Below, one piece after another: positions 21,672 to 33,759 of a stretch of DNA of 64,000 nt. The DNA lies in the NCBI GenBank assembly GCA_036971475.1, contig JBAIZL010000376.1, forward strand, positions 5,238,001 through 5,302,000, given 5' to 3'. A program made the translations under genes and the position numbers. Every line of letters begins with the position of its first letter. Positions within the stretch are counted from its first letter, which is position 1. This DNA is from Prosapia bicincta. Lineage: Eukaryota; Arthropoda; Insecta; Hemiptera; Cercopidae. The notes beneath the pieces were generated by a model, which saw only the letters and a list, made by a program, of their open reading frames with translations, did no database searches and was not told where the DNA came from.

Positions 21672-24143
21672 ATGTATCTTCCTAAGCTGTATTTAAAAGA
21701 GTTGAAAAACCTTGCATTCAAACTGTCAAAAATCAACACACACATAATGTTTTTGGAAGCATGTGTAAACCTAGGCCTAACCCCAAAAGGATTAACTGCT
21801 GATTCACCACTTTCTGGTATGCCCAACTATATGAAACCTTTCATATCTTCAATCTATAGAAATAATTCCCTTGTGATTACTTACAGTGTATTACAGTGTT
21901 ACAAACAAGAACAGTTTAAATTGTCTGAACTCCTAACCTCAACAGCTAAATTTATTACATTGAACTTTCTACATCTGCATCAACAAATGGAAGACACTCT
22001 CCATAAAGCCTGTATACTGCAAGATAATCTTGCAAAAAGTAAATTACAGAAACTTTCAAAACTCTGTATCAAACAAATAAATCTTTTTGGCCAGATTCAG
22101 AAATGTGACAATAAATTTTTACCGATTAACAAACCACCTCTTATTTCTGACAAACCTAGCCTTAGCACTATTTTCAAATTACCTGTACCCAGTGGACAGC
22201 TCCCTAGATTGCCAACCAAACCAATGCTGTTTAAGAATAACAAAAATAGCCTAGATATAAAAGATAACATGCCATCGAGTACAATCTCAGTTCACAATAT
22301 TTCCGACCACGTACTTACAGAACATGAATTAGAAGTGCTATCAAAAGGCTTGTCATTCACACCATCTAAAGAAATAGACCAGTTCAAGTTGGGTACGGAT
22401 GTCTTTAGCTTTGCCAGAAAACTGAGAATACAAAACTATATAGCCCACACACCAAATTTTAAAAAGGACACCAATATAAACGCTTGTCTGGCAAGGTTCA
22501 AGCCACCTTCTGATTGGGACCCTCCACCACTATCACCTGATCATCCTATTGAACTCTACATAAACTTCATAATGCAAAACATCACAGACAAATCATTCTT
22601 AAACGGCCTCAAAACCAAACCTAACCTTACCAAACTCGATAGAGCAGCAATATATTCTCTAAAAAACAATAACAACATCATGATACTTCCAGCAGATAAA
22701 GGCTCAACCACGGTTGTCATGAACAAAGAGGACTACATAAAGGAGGCAAACAAGCTATTGTCTGACAGCACAACATATAAGATCCTCACATACAACCCAA
22801 CATCAGATTACAACAATTCTCTCTTGGAGTGGCTCAAATATACAGCTCCCAGAGAACAAATTTCGGAAGGATCCATAAAATTACTGTGCAATGGAAGCCC
22901 CTCTACTTCTCAATTCTATATACTACCAAAAATCCATAAAAATATCGTACCTCCACCTGGTAGGCCAATTATCAATGGTTGTAATTCGGTCACGGAAAGA
23001 ATCTCAGCTTTTCTGGATTCGTATATTCAACCTTTGGTAAAAAACCTTCCATCTTACATTCAGGATACGAATCATTTCATAGACCGGCTGTCTCAAATAC
23101 CCACACCTCTACCTCCTGAAACAATTTTGGTCACAATAGATGTTACCTCTCTTTACACAAACATCCCGCATGCACACGGTCTATCAGCTCTCGAAACTTT
23201 CCTCAACAAACGTTCAGACAACCCTTACCCTACTACACCTTTCCTAGTTCACCTCGCCAAATTCATTCTTGAAAAGAATAATTTTCAATTTGAGGGAAAG
23301 AACTATTTGCAAATAAAAGGAACGGCAATGGGTACTAGGATGGCCCCGTCGTACGCAAACCTGTACATGGGTAATATCGAAACTGATTTCCTAAAAACTC
23401 AAACACACCAACCATTATGTTGGTACAGATATATAGACGATATATTTGTAATTTGGACACAGGGAATCTCAACACTGGAAAGTTTTTTGAAGGGCTTATC
23501 ACTATGCTCCACACTTCAATTCACCTGGGAGAAGTCTGCAGCAACAATCACCTTCTTGGATGTAGATGTAACAATCAGAGATGGGAATATCTATACAGGT
23601 GTCCACATCAAACCGACGAACCATCTACAATACCTACATTTCAATAGCAACCACTCCATGAATATAAAAAGGTTTATACCATACAGTCAGGCAATCAGGG
23701 GCAAGAGAATTTGTTCCAACGATATAGCATTGGAAGATTTTAATAGAAAGACCTTACTAGCTTTCCAAAAAAGAGGATACCCTAAACAACTCGTTGAGGA
23801 TCAAATCCGCTTGGCTCAGTCATCTGATGTACCCAGACCACCTATGGAGGACAAACTGTCTTTAGTTACAGATTACCATTCAGGCCTAACGAAGCTGAAC
23901 AAAATATTAAAGGATGGCTTCAAGATTCTTCAAGCTTCCGCCCACACCAAAGATCTTTTCTCAAATCCACCACATATTTGGTTCAGACAACCGTTCAATT
24001 TAAAAAGTATTTTAGTACATCCAAACTACCAGATCCAAGTACTGAAAAACCGCCCAAAGTTCCTCACGGCTCCTTTCCGTGCAATAGACCAAGATGCAAG
24101 ACATGTCCAATACACATCCCAACAAATAGTTTCCATAGCCTAG
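21672..24143 (+). CDS. PLE-A unit 2 reverse transcriptase, longest intact frame
   Basis: An 823-aa frame from MYLPKLYLKELKNLAFKL to the same off-frame tail as unit 1. It has an N-terminal domain of about 210 residues specific to PLEs, then RT motifs DKGSTTVVMNKEDY, LPKIHK, DVTSLYTNIPH, AMGTRMAPSYANLYMG, YIDDIFVIW and FLDVDVTI. This is the only unit with the complete RT region open. The GIY-YIG domain lies in another frame, so the protein as read lacks its endonuclease. RT could be catalytically competent; its transposition is doubtful. Confidence 0.85.
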   Translation: MYLPKLYLKELKNLAFKLSKINTHIMFLEACVNLGLTPKGLTADSPLSGMPNYMKPFISSIYRNNSLVITYSVLQCYKQEQFKLSELLTSTAKFITLNFLHLHQQMEDTLHKACILQDNLAKSKLQKLSKLCIKQINLFGQIQKCDNKFLPINKPPLISDKPSLSTIFKLPVPSGQLPRLPTKPMLFKNNKNSLDIKDNMPSSTISVHNISDHVLTEHELEVLSKGLSFTPSKEIDQFKLGTDVFSFARKLRIQNYIAHTPNFKKDTNINACLARFKPPSDWDPPPLSPDHPIELYINFIMQNITDKSFLNGLKTKPNLTKLDRAAIYSLKNNNNIMILPADKGSTTVVMNKEDYIKEANKLLSDSTTYKILTYNPTSDYNNSLLEWLKYTAPREQISEGSIKLLCNGSPSTSQFYILPKIHKNIVPPPGRPIINGCNSVTERISAFLDSYIQPLVKNLPSYIQDTNHFIDRLSQIPTPLPPETILVTIDVTSLYTNIPHAHGLSALETFLNKRSDNPYPTTPFLVHLAKFILEKNNFQFEGKNYLQIKGTAMGTRMAPSYANLYMGNIETDFLKTQTHQPLCWYRYIDDIFVIWTQGISTLESFLKGLSLCSTLQFTWEKSAATITFLDVDVTIRDGNIYTGVHIKPTNHLQYLHFNSNHSMNIKRFIPYSQAIRGKRICSNDIALEDFNRKTLLAFQKRGYPKQLVEDQIRLAQSSDVPRPPMEDKLSLVTDYHSGLTKLNKILKDGFKILQASAHTKDLFSNPPHIWFRQPFNLKSILVHPNYQIQVLKNRPKFLTAPFRAIDQDARHVQYTSQQIVSIA

Positions 24144-24490
24144 CAACCAATGTGGACTTCAAGATTCAGGGTCATCATACTTGTACATCCAGTAATGTAA
24201 TATACCAGTTACAATGTAAATTTTGCCCGGCACAGTACATAGGCCTTACCACGGATAGTCTGAGCATCAGAATGAATGGCCACAGACATGTCGTTGGAAC
24301 CATGAACATAGACAGGCCAACCGCTCAACACGATGCTAGTCACAACATCATCTCTTTCAATGATTGCTATACCACCAAAATAATTAAAACCCTCCCCCCT
24401 GATTGCAACTCTTCAGAATTAAGAAGATGGGAGTTATCATACCAGTGGTATACCAAATCTAGAGAGCCTCCTAACCTCAACATCAGATAA
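23978..24490 (+). pseudogene. PLE-A unit 2 GIY-YIG endonuclease domain (out of frame)
   Basis: Identical in layout to the unit 1 domain: Cys-rich linker, YQLQC/QYIG core and SLSIRMNGHR. It overlaps the RT frame's tail at 23978-24143 in a different frame, as a result of a one-base deletion in the run CCAAACT, which reads CCAAAATT in units 3 and 4. Confidence 0.85.
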
Positions 24491-25021
24491 AACTCCTTTT
24501 AACTTCCCCCTAACTTCTACCATTTTTAACAGCTCCATTACCTTCCTTCTGACAGACTTTTAATATCTAGTTTCAAGTAACCAATCTTTACACGATTCAC
24601 ATATAACAATTTCTACACATATCACATGTAGCACTATATCATAAACTATAAATCTGTGAATCTGTGACATTGGATGTTTATACACATCTGAGGTTCACTT
24701 CAATCTTTTGTTTTGTTTTTTCTCTTTTTTTCTCTTTCTTGACTGAAGAAGATTATGTTGATCGAAATATTTCAAATAAAAGTGTATTAAGTGTTTTATA
24801 TGTGTTTTATATGTGCTTATTTCCAAGAGATTGCAGTTTTGGACTATTGCCCTTAGGTAAGTCTGTCAGTCTCCTATCAAGTCCAAAAATTCCTAAATAA
24901 GCTTTAAGCTCTACTAGAACTAACCTAAAAATATTTAACCTAAATGTTTTAACCTTTTCCTGCTCTTACTCTTATTCCTTTGTGTTATTTGTAATCTGTC
25001 CAACTGTCCTATCTTTTTAAT

Positions 25022-27840
25022 ATGTATCTTCCTAAGCTGTATTTAAAAGAGTTGAAAAACCTTGCATTCAAACTGTCAAAAATCAACACACACATAATGT
25101 TTTTGGAAGCATGTGTAAACCTAGGCCTAACCCCAAAAGGATTAACTGCTGATTCACCACTTTCTGGTATGCCCAACTATATGAAACCTTTCATATCTTC
25201 AATCTATAGAAATAATTCCCTTGTGATTACTTACAGTGTATTACAGTGTTACAAACAAGAACAGTTTAAATTGTCTGAACTCCTAACCTCAACAGCTAAA
25301 TTTATTACATTGAACTTTCTACATCTGCATCAACAAATGGAAGACACTCTCCATAAAGCCTGTATACTGCAAGATAATCTTGCAAAAAGTAAATTACAGA
25401 AACTTTCAAAACTCTGTATCAAACAAATAAATCTTTTTGGCCAGATTCAGAAATGTGACAATAAATTTTTACCGATTAACAAACCACCTCTTATTTCTGA
25501 CAAACCTAGCCTTAGCACTATTTTCAAATTACCTGTACCCAGTGGACAGCTCCCTAGATTGCCAACCAAACCAATGCTGTTTAAGAATAACAAAAATAGC
25601 CTAGATATAAAAGATAACATGCCATCGAGTACAATCTCAGTTCACAATATTTCCGACCACGTACTTACAGAACATGAATTAGAAGTGCTATCAAAAGGCT
25701 TGTCATTCACACCATCTAAAGAAATAGACCAGTTCAAGTTGGGTACGGATGTCTTTAGCTTTGCCAGAAAACTGAGAATACAAAACTATATAGCCCACAC
25801 ACCAAATTTTAAAAAGGACACCAATATAAACGCTTGTCTGGCAAGGTTCAAGTCACCTTCTGATTGGGACCCTCCACCACTATCACCTGATCATCCTATT
25901 GAACTCTACATAAACTTCATAATGCAAAACATCACAGACAAATCATTCTTAAACGGCCTCAAAACCAAACCTAACCTTACCAAACTCGATAGAGCAGCAA
26001 TATATTCTCTAAAAAACAATAACAACATCATGATACTTCCAGCAGATAAAGGCTCAACCACGGTTGTCATGAACAAAGAGGACTACATAAAGGAGGCAAA
26101 CAAGCTATTGTCTGACAGCACAACATATAAGATCCTCACATACAACCCACATCAGATTACAACAATTCTCTCTTGGAGTGGCTCAAATATACAGCTCCCA
26201 GAGAACAAATTTCGGAAGGATCCATAAAATTACTGTGCAATGGAAGCCCCTCTACTTCTCAATTCTATATACTACCGAAAATCCATAAAAATATCGTACC
26301 TCCACCTGGTAGGCCAATAATCGCTGGTTGTAATTCGGTCACGGAAAGAATCTCAGCTTTTCTGGATTCGTATATTCAACCTTTGGTAAAAAACCTTCCA
26401 TCTTACATTCAGGATACGAATCATTTCATAGACAGGCTGTCTCAAATACCCACACCTCTACCTCCTGAAACAATTTTGGTCACAATAGATGTTACCTCTC
26501 TTTACACAAACATCCCGCATGCACACGGTCTATCAGCTCTCGAAACTTTCCTCAACAAACGTTCAGACAACCCTTACCCTACTACACCTTTCCTAGTTCA
26601 CCTCGCCAAATTCATTCTTGAAAAGAATAATTTTCAATTTGAGGGAAAGAACTATTTGCAAATAAAAGAAACAGCAATGGGTACTAGGATGGCCCCGTCG
26701 TACGCAAACCTGTACATGGGTAATATCGAAACTGATTTCCTAAAAACTCAAACACACCAACCATTATGTTGGTACAGATATATAGACGATATATTTGTAA
26801 TTTGGACACAGGGAATCTCAACACTGGAAAGTTTTTTGAAGGGCTTATCACTATGCTCCACACTTCAATTTACCTGAGAGAAGTCTGCAGCAACAATCAC
26901 CTTCTTGGATGTAGATGTAACAATCAGAGATGGGAATATCTATACAGGTGTCCACATCAAACCGACGAACCATCTACAATACCTACATTTCAATAGCAAC
27001 CACCCCATGAATATAAAAAGGTCCATACCATACAGTCAGGCAATCAGGGGCAAGAGAATTTGTTCCAACGATATAGCATTGGAAGATTTTAATAGAAAGA
27101 CCTTACTAGCTTTCCAAAAAAGAGGATACCCTAAACAACTCGTTGAGGATCAAATCCGCTTGGCTCAGTCATCTGATGTACCCAGACCACTTATGGAGGA
27201 CAAACTGTCTTTAGTTACAGATTACCATCCAAGCCTAACGAAGCTGAACAAAATATTAAAGGATGGCTTCAAGATTCTTCAAGCTTCCGCCCACACCAAT
27301 GATCTTTTCTCAAATCCACCACATATTTGGTTCAGACAACCGTTCAATTTAAAAAGTATTTTAGTACATCCAAAATTACCAGATCCAAGTACTGAAAAAC
27401 CGCCCAAACTTCCTCACGGCTCCTTTCCGTGCAATAGACCAAGATGCAAGACATGTCCAATACACATCCCAACAAATAGTTTCCATAGCCTAGCAACCAA
27501 TGTGGACTTCAAGATTCAGGGTCATCATACTTGTACATCCAGTAATGTAATATACCAGTTACAATGTAAATTTTGCCCGGCACAGTACATAGGCCTTACC
27601 ACGGATAGTCTGAGCATCAGAATGAATGGCCACAGACATGTCGTTGGAACCATGAACATAGACAGGCCAACCGCTCAACACGATGCTAGTCACAACATCA
27701 TCTCTTTCAATGATTGCTATACCACCAAAATAATTAAAACCCTCCCCCCTGATTGCAACTCTTCAGAATTAAGAAGATGGGAGTTATCATACCAGTGGTA
27801 TACCAAATCTAGAGAGCCTCCTAACCTCAACATCAGATAA
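25022..27840 (+). pseudogene. PLE-A unit 3 RT + GIY-YIG (frameshift and stop in RT)
   Basis: Frame 25022-26227 ends in a frameshift from loss of one A (CAACCCACATCAG instead of CAACCCAACATCAG, about 26147). Frame 26173-26877 then ends at a Trp-to-stop change (TGG to TGA, 26876-26878). Frame 26905-27840 (311 aa) carries FLD-type motif remains, the Cys-rich linker and the GIY-YIG domain in one frame, showing the ancestral fusion. It also has Gly-to-Glu in the IKGTAMG motif (IKETAMG). Confidence 0.85.
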
Positions 27841-28371
27841 AACTCCTTTTAACTTCCCCCTAACTTCTACCATTTTTAACAGCTCCATTACCTTCCTTCT
27901 GACAGACTTTTAATATCTAGTTTCAAGTAACCAATCTTTACACGATTCACATATAACAATTTCTACACATATCACATGTAGCACTATATCATAAACTATA
28001 AATCTGTGAATCTGTGACATTGGATGTTTATACACATCTGAGGTTCACTTCAATCTTTTGTTTTGTTTTTTCTCTTTTTTTCTCTTTCTTGACTGAAGAA
28101 GATTATGTTGATCGAAATATTTCAAATAAAAGTGTATTAAGTGTTTTATATGTGTTTTATATGTGCTTATTTCCAAGAGATTGCAGTTTTGGACTATTGC
28201 CCTTAGGTAAGTCTGTCAGTCTCCTATCAAGTCCAAAAATTCCTAAATAAGCTTTAAGCTCTACTAGAACTAACCTAAAAATATTTAACCTAAATGTTTT
28301 AACCTTTTCCTGCTCTTACTCTTATTCCTTTGTGTTATTTGTAATCTGTCCAACTGTCCTATCTTTTTAAT

Positions 28372-31190
28372 ATGTATCTTCCTAAGCTGTATTTAAAAGA
28401 GTTGAAAAACCTTGCATTCAAACTGTCAAAAATCAACACACACATAATGTTTTTGGAAGCATGTGTAAACCTAGGCCTAACCCCAAAAGGATTAACTGCT
28501 GATTCACCACTTTCTGGTATGCCCAACTATATGAAACCTTTCATATCTTCAATCTATAGAAATAATTCCCTTGTGATTACTTACAGTGTATTACAGTGTT
28601 ACAAACAAGAACAGTTTAAATTGTCTGAACTCCTAACCTCAACAGCTAAATTTATTACATTGAACTTTCTACATCTGCATCAACAAATGGAAGACACTCT
28701 CCATAAAGCCTGTATACTGCAAGATAATCTTGCAAAAAGTAAATTACAGAAACTTTCAAAACTCTGTATCAAACAAATAAATCTTTTTGGCCAGATTCAG
28801 AAATGTGACAATAAATTTTTACCGATTAACAAACCACCTCTTATTTCTGACAAACCTAGCCTTAGCACTATTTTCAAATTACCTGTACCCAGTGGACAGC
28901 TCCCTAGATTGCCAACCAAACCAATGCTGTTTAAGAATAACAAAAATAGCCTAGATATAAAAGATAACATGCCATCGAGTACAATCTCAGTTCACAATAT
29001 TTCCGACCACGTACTTACAGAACATGAATTAGAAGTGCTATCAAAAGGCTTGTCATTCACACCATCTAAAGAAATAGACCAGTTCAAGTTGGGTACGGAT
29101 GTCTTTAGCTTTGCCAGAAAACTGAGAATACAAAACTATATAGCCCACACACCAAATTTTAAAAAGGACACCAATATAAACGCTTGTCTGGCAAGGTTCA
29201 AGTCACCTTCTGATTGGGACCCTCCACCACTATCACCTGATCATCCTATTGAACTCTACATAAACTTCATAATGCAAAACATCACAGACAAATCATTCTT
29301 AAACGGCCTCAAAACCAAACCTAACCTTACCAAACTCGATAGAGCAGCAATATATTCTCTAAAAAACAATAACAACATCATGATACTTCCAGCAGATAAA
29401 GGCTCAACCACGGTTGTCATGAACAAAGAGGACTACATAAAGGAGGCAAACAAGCTATTGTCTGACAGCACAACATATAAGATCCTCACATACAACCCAC
29501 ATCAGATTACAACAATTCTCTCTTGGAGTGGCTCAAATATACAGCTCCCAGAGAACAAATTTCGGAAGGATCCATAAAATTACTGTGCAATGGAAGCCCC
29601 TCTACTTCTCAATTCTATATACTACCGAAAATCCATAAAAATATCGTACCTCCACCTGGTAGGCCAATAATCGCTGGTTGTAATTCGGTCACGGAAAGAA
29701 TCTCAGCTTTTCTGGATTCGTATATTCAACCTTTGGTAAAAAACCTTCCATCTTACATTCAGGATACGAATCATTTCATAGACAGGCTGTCTCAAATACC
29801 CACACCTCTACCTCCTGAAACAATTTTGGTCACAATAGATGTTACCTCTCTTTACACAAACATCCCGCATGCACACGGTCTATCAGCTCTCGAAACTTTC
29901 CTCAACAAACGTTCAGACAACCCTTACCCTACTACACCTTTCCTAGTTCACCTCGCCAAATTCATTCTTGAAAAGAATAATTTTCAATTTGAGGGAAAGA
30001 ACTATTTGCAAATAAAAGAAACAGCAATGGGTACTAGGATGGCCCCGTCGTACGCAAACCTGTACATGGGTAATATCGAAACTGATTTCCTAAAAACTCA
30101 AACACACCAACCATTATGTTGGTACAGATATATAGACGATATATTTGTAATTTGGACACAGGGAATCTCAACACTGGAAAGTTTTTTGAAGGGCTTATCA
30201 CTATGCTCCACACTTCAATTTACCTGAGAGAAGTCTGCAGCAACAATCACCTTCTTGGATGTAGATGTAACAATCAGAGATGGGAATATCTATACAGGTG
30301 TCCACATCAAACCGACGAACCATCTACAATACCTACATTTCAATAGCAACCACCCCATGAATATAAAAAGGTCCATACCATACAGTCAGGCAATCAGGGG
30401 CAAGAGAATTTGTTCCAACGATATAGCATTGGAAGATTTTAATAGAAAGACCTTACTAGCTTTCCAAAAAAGAGGATACCCTAAACAACTCGTTGAGGAT
30501 CAAATCCGCTTGGCTCAGTCATCTGATGTACCCAGACCACTTATGGAGGACAAACTGTCTTTAGTTACAGATTACCATCCAAGCCTAACGAAGCTGAACA
30601 AAATATTAAAGGATGGCTTCAAGATTCTTCAAGCTTCCGCCCACACCAATGATCTTTTCTCAAATCCACCACATATTTGGTTCAGACAACCGTTCAATTT
30701 AAAAAGTATTTTAGTACATCCAAAATTACCAGATCCAAGTACTGAAAAACCGCCCAAACTTCCTCACTGCTCCTTTCCGTGCAATAGACCAAGATGCAAG
30801 ACATGTCCAATACACATCCCAACAAATAGTTTCCATAGCCTAGCAACCAATGTGGACTTCAAGATTCAGGGTCATCATACTTGTACATCCAGTAATGTAA
30901 TATACCAGTTACAATGTAAATTTTGCCCGGCACAGTACATAGGCCTTACCACGGATAGTCTGAGCATCAGAATGAATGGCCACAGACATGACGTTGGAAC
31001 CATGAACATAGACAGGCCAACCGCTCAACACGCTGCTAGTCACAACATCATCTCTTTTAATGATTGCTATACCACCAAAATAATTAAACCCCTCCCCCCT
31101 GATTGCAACTCTTCAGAATTAAGAAGATGGGAGTTATCATACCAGTGGTATACCAAATCTAGAGAGCCTCCTAACCTCAACATCAGATAA
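28372..31190 (+). pseudogene. PLE-A unit 4 RT + GIY-YIG (same lesions as unit 3)
   Basis: Frames 28372-29577, 29523-30227 and 30255-31190 repeat the unit 3 frameshift and stop exactly. It has a few private changes near the end (HGSF to HCSF, HVVG to HDVG). The 3' end lacks one of two tandem TTTTATATGTG motifs seen in other units. Shared lesions mean units 3 and 4 derive from one damaged copy. Confidence 0.85.
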
Positions 31191-31442
31191 AACTCCTTTT
31201 AACTTCCCCCTAACTTCTACCATTTTTAACAGCTCCATTACCTTCCTTCTGACAGACTTTTAATATCTAGTTTCAAGTAACCAATCTTTACACGATTCAC
31301 ATATAACAATTTCTACACATATCACATATAGCACTATATCATAAACTATAAATCTGTGAATCTGTGACATTGGATGTTTATACACATCTGAGGTTCACTT
31401 CAATCTTTTGTTTTGTTTTTTCTCTTTTTTTCTCTTTCTTGA

Positions 31443-31467
31443 CTGAAGAAGATCATGTTGATCGAAA
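31443..31467 (+). ncRNA. Hammerhead-like core motif in PLE-A 3' end (unit 4)
   Basis: CTGAAGA, one extra base, a 5-bp stem GATCA/TGATC with a 3-nt loop, then GAAA. It also occurs at 21393, 24743 and 28093 (one G-U pair in the stem) and inverted at 18900-18924 (first base of the core changed). This matches the CUGANGA...GAAA core of hammerhead ribozymes, which are reported in PLEs. The extra base and the missing clear stem III/cleavage site leave activity unproven. Confidence 0.4.
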
Positions 31468-31582
31468 TATTTCAAATAAAAGTGTATTAAGTGTTTTATA
31501 TGTGCTTATTTCCAAGAGATTACAGTTTTGGACTATTGCCCTTAGGTAAGTCTGTCAGTCTCCTATCAAGACCAAAAATTCC

Positions 31583-31607
31583 TATATATATATATATATA
31601 TATATAT
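31583..31607. repeat. (TA)n microsatellite, right border of PLE array
   Basis: A TA run directly after the last PLE-A unit, matching the one at the left border. The element probably inserted within a TA microsatellite. Confidence 0.9.
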
Positions 31608-31618
31608 TTAGATATATT

Positions 31619-32795
31619 TCACGTTGTCCATTATTTTTCCGTTGCACTGACTTTATGAAGTTATTATTATTATTACTTGTAAATAATTTTTTCCACCACT
31701 AAGTGCAATAATTTTACCTTATGTGATGAGGTACCTTTCGGTCACTTGACCATTAAGTAAGTCGAATCACTGAATTAATTTTCTCTATTTTTCTGGTGTG
31801 GATGTTCGGTCCATGATGTTGGTATTTGTTGACGTATTACATGATTCTTCTTGACCCGCGTGTATAATGTTTTTAAATAGTACGTCCTGCATATGCTGTC
31901 TGTAGGTTCATTAAATTGTTGTGGAAGTTTTTATAAATGTGGTATTTGTCCAGTGAGTTTAGTTCTATTGGGTTATTAATTATTTCAAGTATGGTTAGGT
32001 TATTTTCGTAATTTGTTATTTCATAATTTGTTTATGTGATATTAGGTGTGCTGCAACATTTGAGGCTTTTGTATTTTTATTTTTAAATGCTGTGTAATGT
32101 TCTTCAAATCTTATTTTAAATGATCTGGTTGTTTTTCCTATGTAAAATGTGTTGCAGTCGTTACATGTAATTTTGTAAATTCTTGATAGGCTATGTTTTT
32201 CTGTATTTGTTCTGTGGTTTGTGTTATTAAGATATTTCATTATTTTGCTGTTTGGTTTGTATGTTGGAGTGTAGTATTCTTTGTTGTATATATTTGTTAT
32301 TTTTTCTATTTTGTTATGGGTTTATTTATATTTTAGGTAGATTTTTTTTAATTTTTATTATTTTTGTGTTCAGGTTGTAGTGTTGTGTTGAGGTTAGGTT
32401 TTTTGTAAATTTATTGTATATGTTTTTTATAAGGTGTTTGTTGTATCCATTTTCTATTGCTATTTTTGTAACGTTATCTAATTCTTCATTTAATTTTTGT
32501 TTGTTATCTTGTGTGTATTTTATTGCTTTATTTATCAAGTTACTGCAAGTGTAAATTTTGTGTAACCAGGGGTGGTTAGACTTGTAGTATATTGTGGTGT
32601 TGTTGGAAGTTGGTTTTCTGTGTACTAGCTTCTATTTTATTATTGTTTATATTTAATGTAATGTCAAGATAGTTAATTGTTCTGTTTGTTTCTGTTTCGA
32701 AGGTGAAGTGACCAAATGGTGCCTCATCACATAATGTAAAATTATTGCACTTAGTGGTGGAAAAAAATTATTTACAAGTAATAATAATAACTTCA
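31619..32795 (-). mobile_element. Penelope-like family B, inverted 5'-truncated copy
   Basis: Minus-oriented element. Its 3' terminal repeat is at 31619-31757 (contains the GGTCAAGTGACCGAAA motif reversed). The coding remains lie at about 31800-32705. At the far side, 32703-32795, a plus-oriented copy of the same terminal repeat follows. The ends are therefore inverted relative to each other, as at the left border of the PLE-A array. (TA)n tracts flank both sides. Confidence 0.75.
31800..32705 (-). pseudogene. PLE-B RT C-terminus and GIY-YIG domain (broken)
   Basis: Minus strand reads an RT-end motif INYLDITLNIN near 32660, stops, then a Lys/Asn-rich stretch (32538-32326). The GIY-YIG domain follows (IYKITCNDCNTFYIGKTT .. 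RFEEH, 32240-32016) and, in another frame, a C-terminal tail (ILEIINNPIELNSLDKYHIY). Several stops and frameshifts. Same family as the N-terminal pieces at 4310-5245 and 15604-16185. Confidence 0.75.

Positions 32796-32798
<3 letters not shown>

Positions 32799-32849
<51 letters not shown>
32799..32849. repeat. (TA)n microsatellite
   Basis: A TA run at the right border of the inverted PLE-B copy. The stretch from here to the exon at 33182 holds nothing recognised. Confidence 0.95.
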
Positions 32850-32856
<7 letters not shown>

Positions 32857-33181
32857 AGTGCATAGTCACACACAAGTAACTTATTATTTTTTTAATCATC
32901 ACAATATAATCAACCAAGTAATTAATTTTTAATTACAACTAAGTTTATCCACAAATTTTTTTATCCTGACGCCAATGGATTGTGTAATACTGTAAATGTT
33001 AAGAATTGTATCATTATTCAACTAAGATTTACATTTCTAGAGGTAAAGGCAGCCTGTGAGTTGGAGCTAAGTATACATCCTTAAGTTTGATGTTTGTCCT
33101 TAAAGTTGATCCTCACAGTGTATTATTGTCCATAAAATTCAAATAAACAATTTATAAATAAGAACTATTTATAAAACTGAC

Positions 33182-33309
33182 CTCACAAATAAATGGACGA
33201 GCTTCATTATGTGTTGCTTCATGATTTTTAAGTTGTTTAAGTTTTTGCCATTTCTTTCCACAAATTTTACATTCATAATGAGATCTTTTTGTACTGCTCT
33301 CAGGTCGCA
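33182..33309 (-). CDS. C2H2 zinc-finger gene, most 5' visible exon
   Basis: A minus-strand exon after acceptor CTCTATTTCAG and before donor GAG/GTCAGT. It encodes a full finger (CKICGKKWQKLKQLKNHEATH) and the first Cys of the next (RPFICE), completed by exon 17535-17696. It ends in phase 0 and starts with the last two bases of a codon, so at least one upstream exon exists. It was not found in 33310-64000. The start codon of the gene is therefore not in view. Confidence 0.8.
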
Positions 33310-33759
33310 CTGAAATAGAGTCTTTAATTAACAATGGAAAATAATAAAGACTAAAGACAAATAATATGCATAATAGCCAACTATTGAAAAAAATAATAAA
33401 ATCTTAATCTGACACTGAAACCTACAAGGTAAGACAAAATACATAAAATAAAGCATTCAACTGAAATAAAGCTACAAAATTTATACACACACACATACAA
33501 TTATTATTATTTAACAATAATACCTTTTAAAGTTTTTTTTAAACTAGCGGTATTGATATTTTAAAAACAAAATAAATTTTTTGTTTATACCAAGCAAGTA
33601 CTAAATCATTAGTAAAAAAATCCTGTATTTGGATTAATTTTGCATATTAAGAGATAAATAAATATACAGTCGTTTGGAGAGAGGAATGCAATCGCTGACT
33701 TCTCCACATGATGCATTTCATTAGTCATGGAGCACTGGACGGTACACCATATGTTTGGT

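Larger units (their letters stand above)
18739..31582 (+). mobile_element. Tandem array of four Penelope-like family A units
   Basis: Four head-to-tail units with an exact 3,350-bp period. For example, the same 3' segment starts at 21314, 24664, 28014 and 31364. Unit 1 is 5'-truncated at about 18949 and is preceded by an inverted copy of the unit's 3' end (18745-18945). The array is embedded in (TA)n DNA. Each unit encodes a PLE reverse transcriptase and a GIY-YIG endonuclease; none has both in one uninterrupted frame. Units 3 and 4 share private lesions and so are copies of each other. PLEs retrotranspose by target-primed synthesis and often form tandem or inverted pLTR arrangements. Confidence 0.9.
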
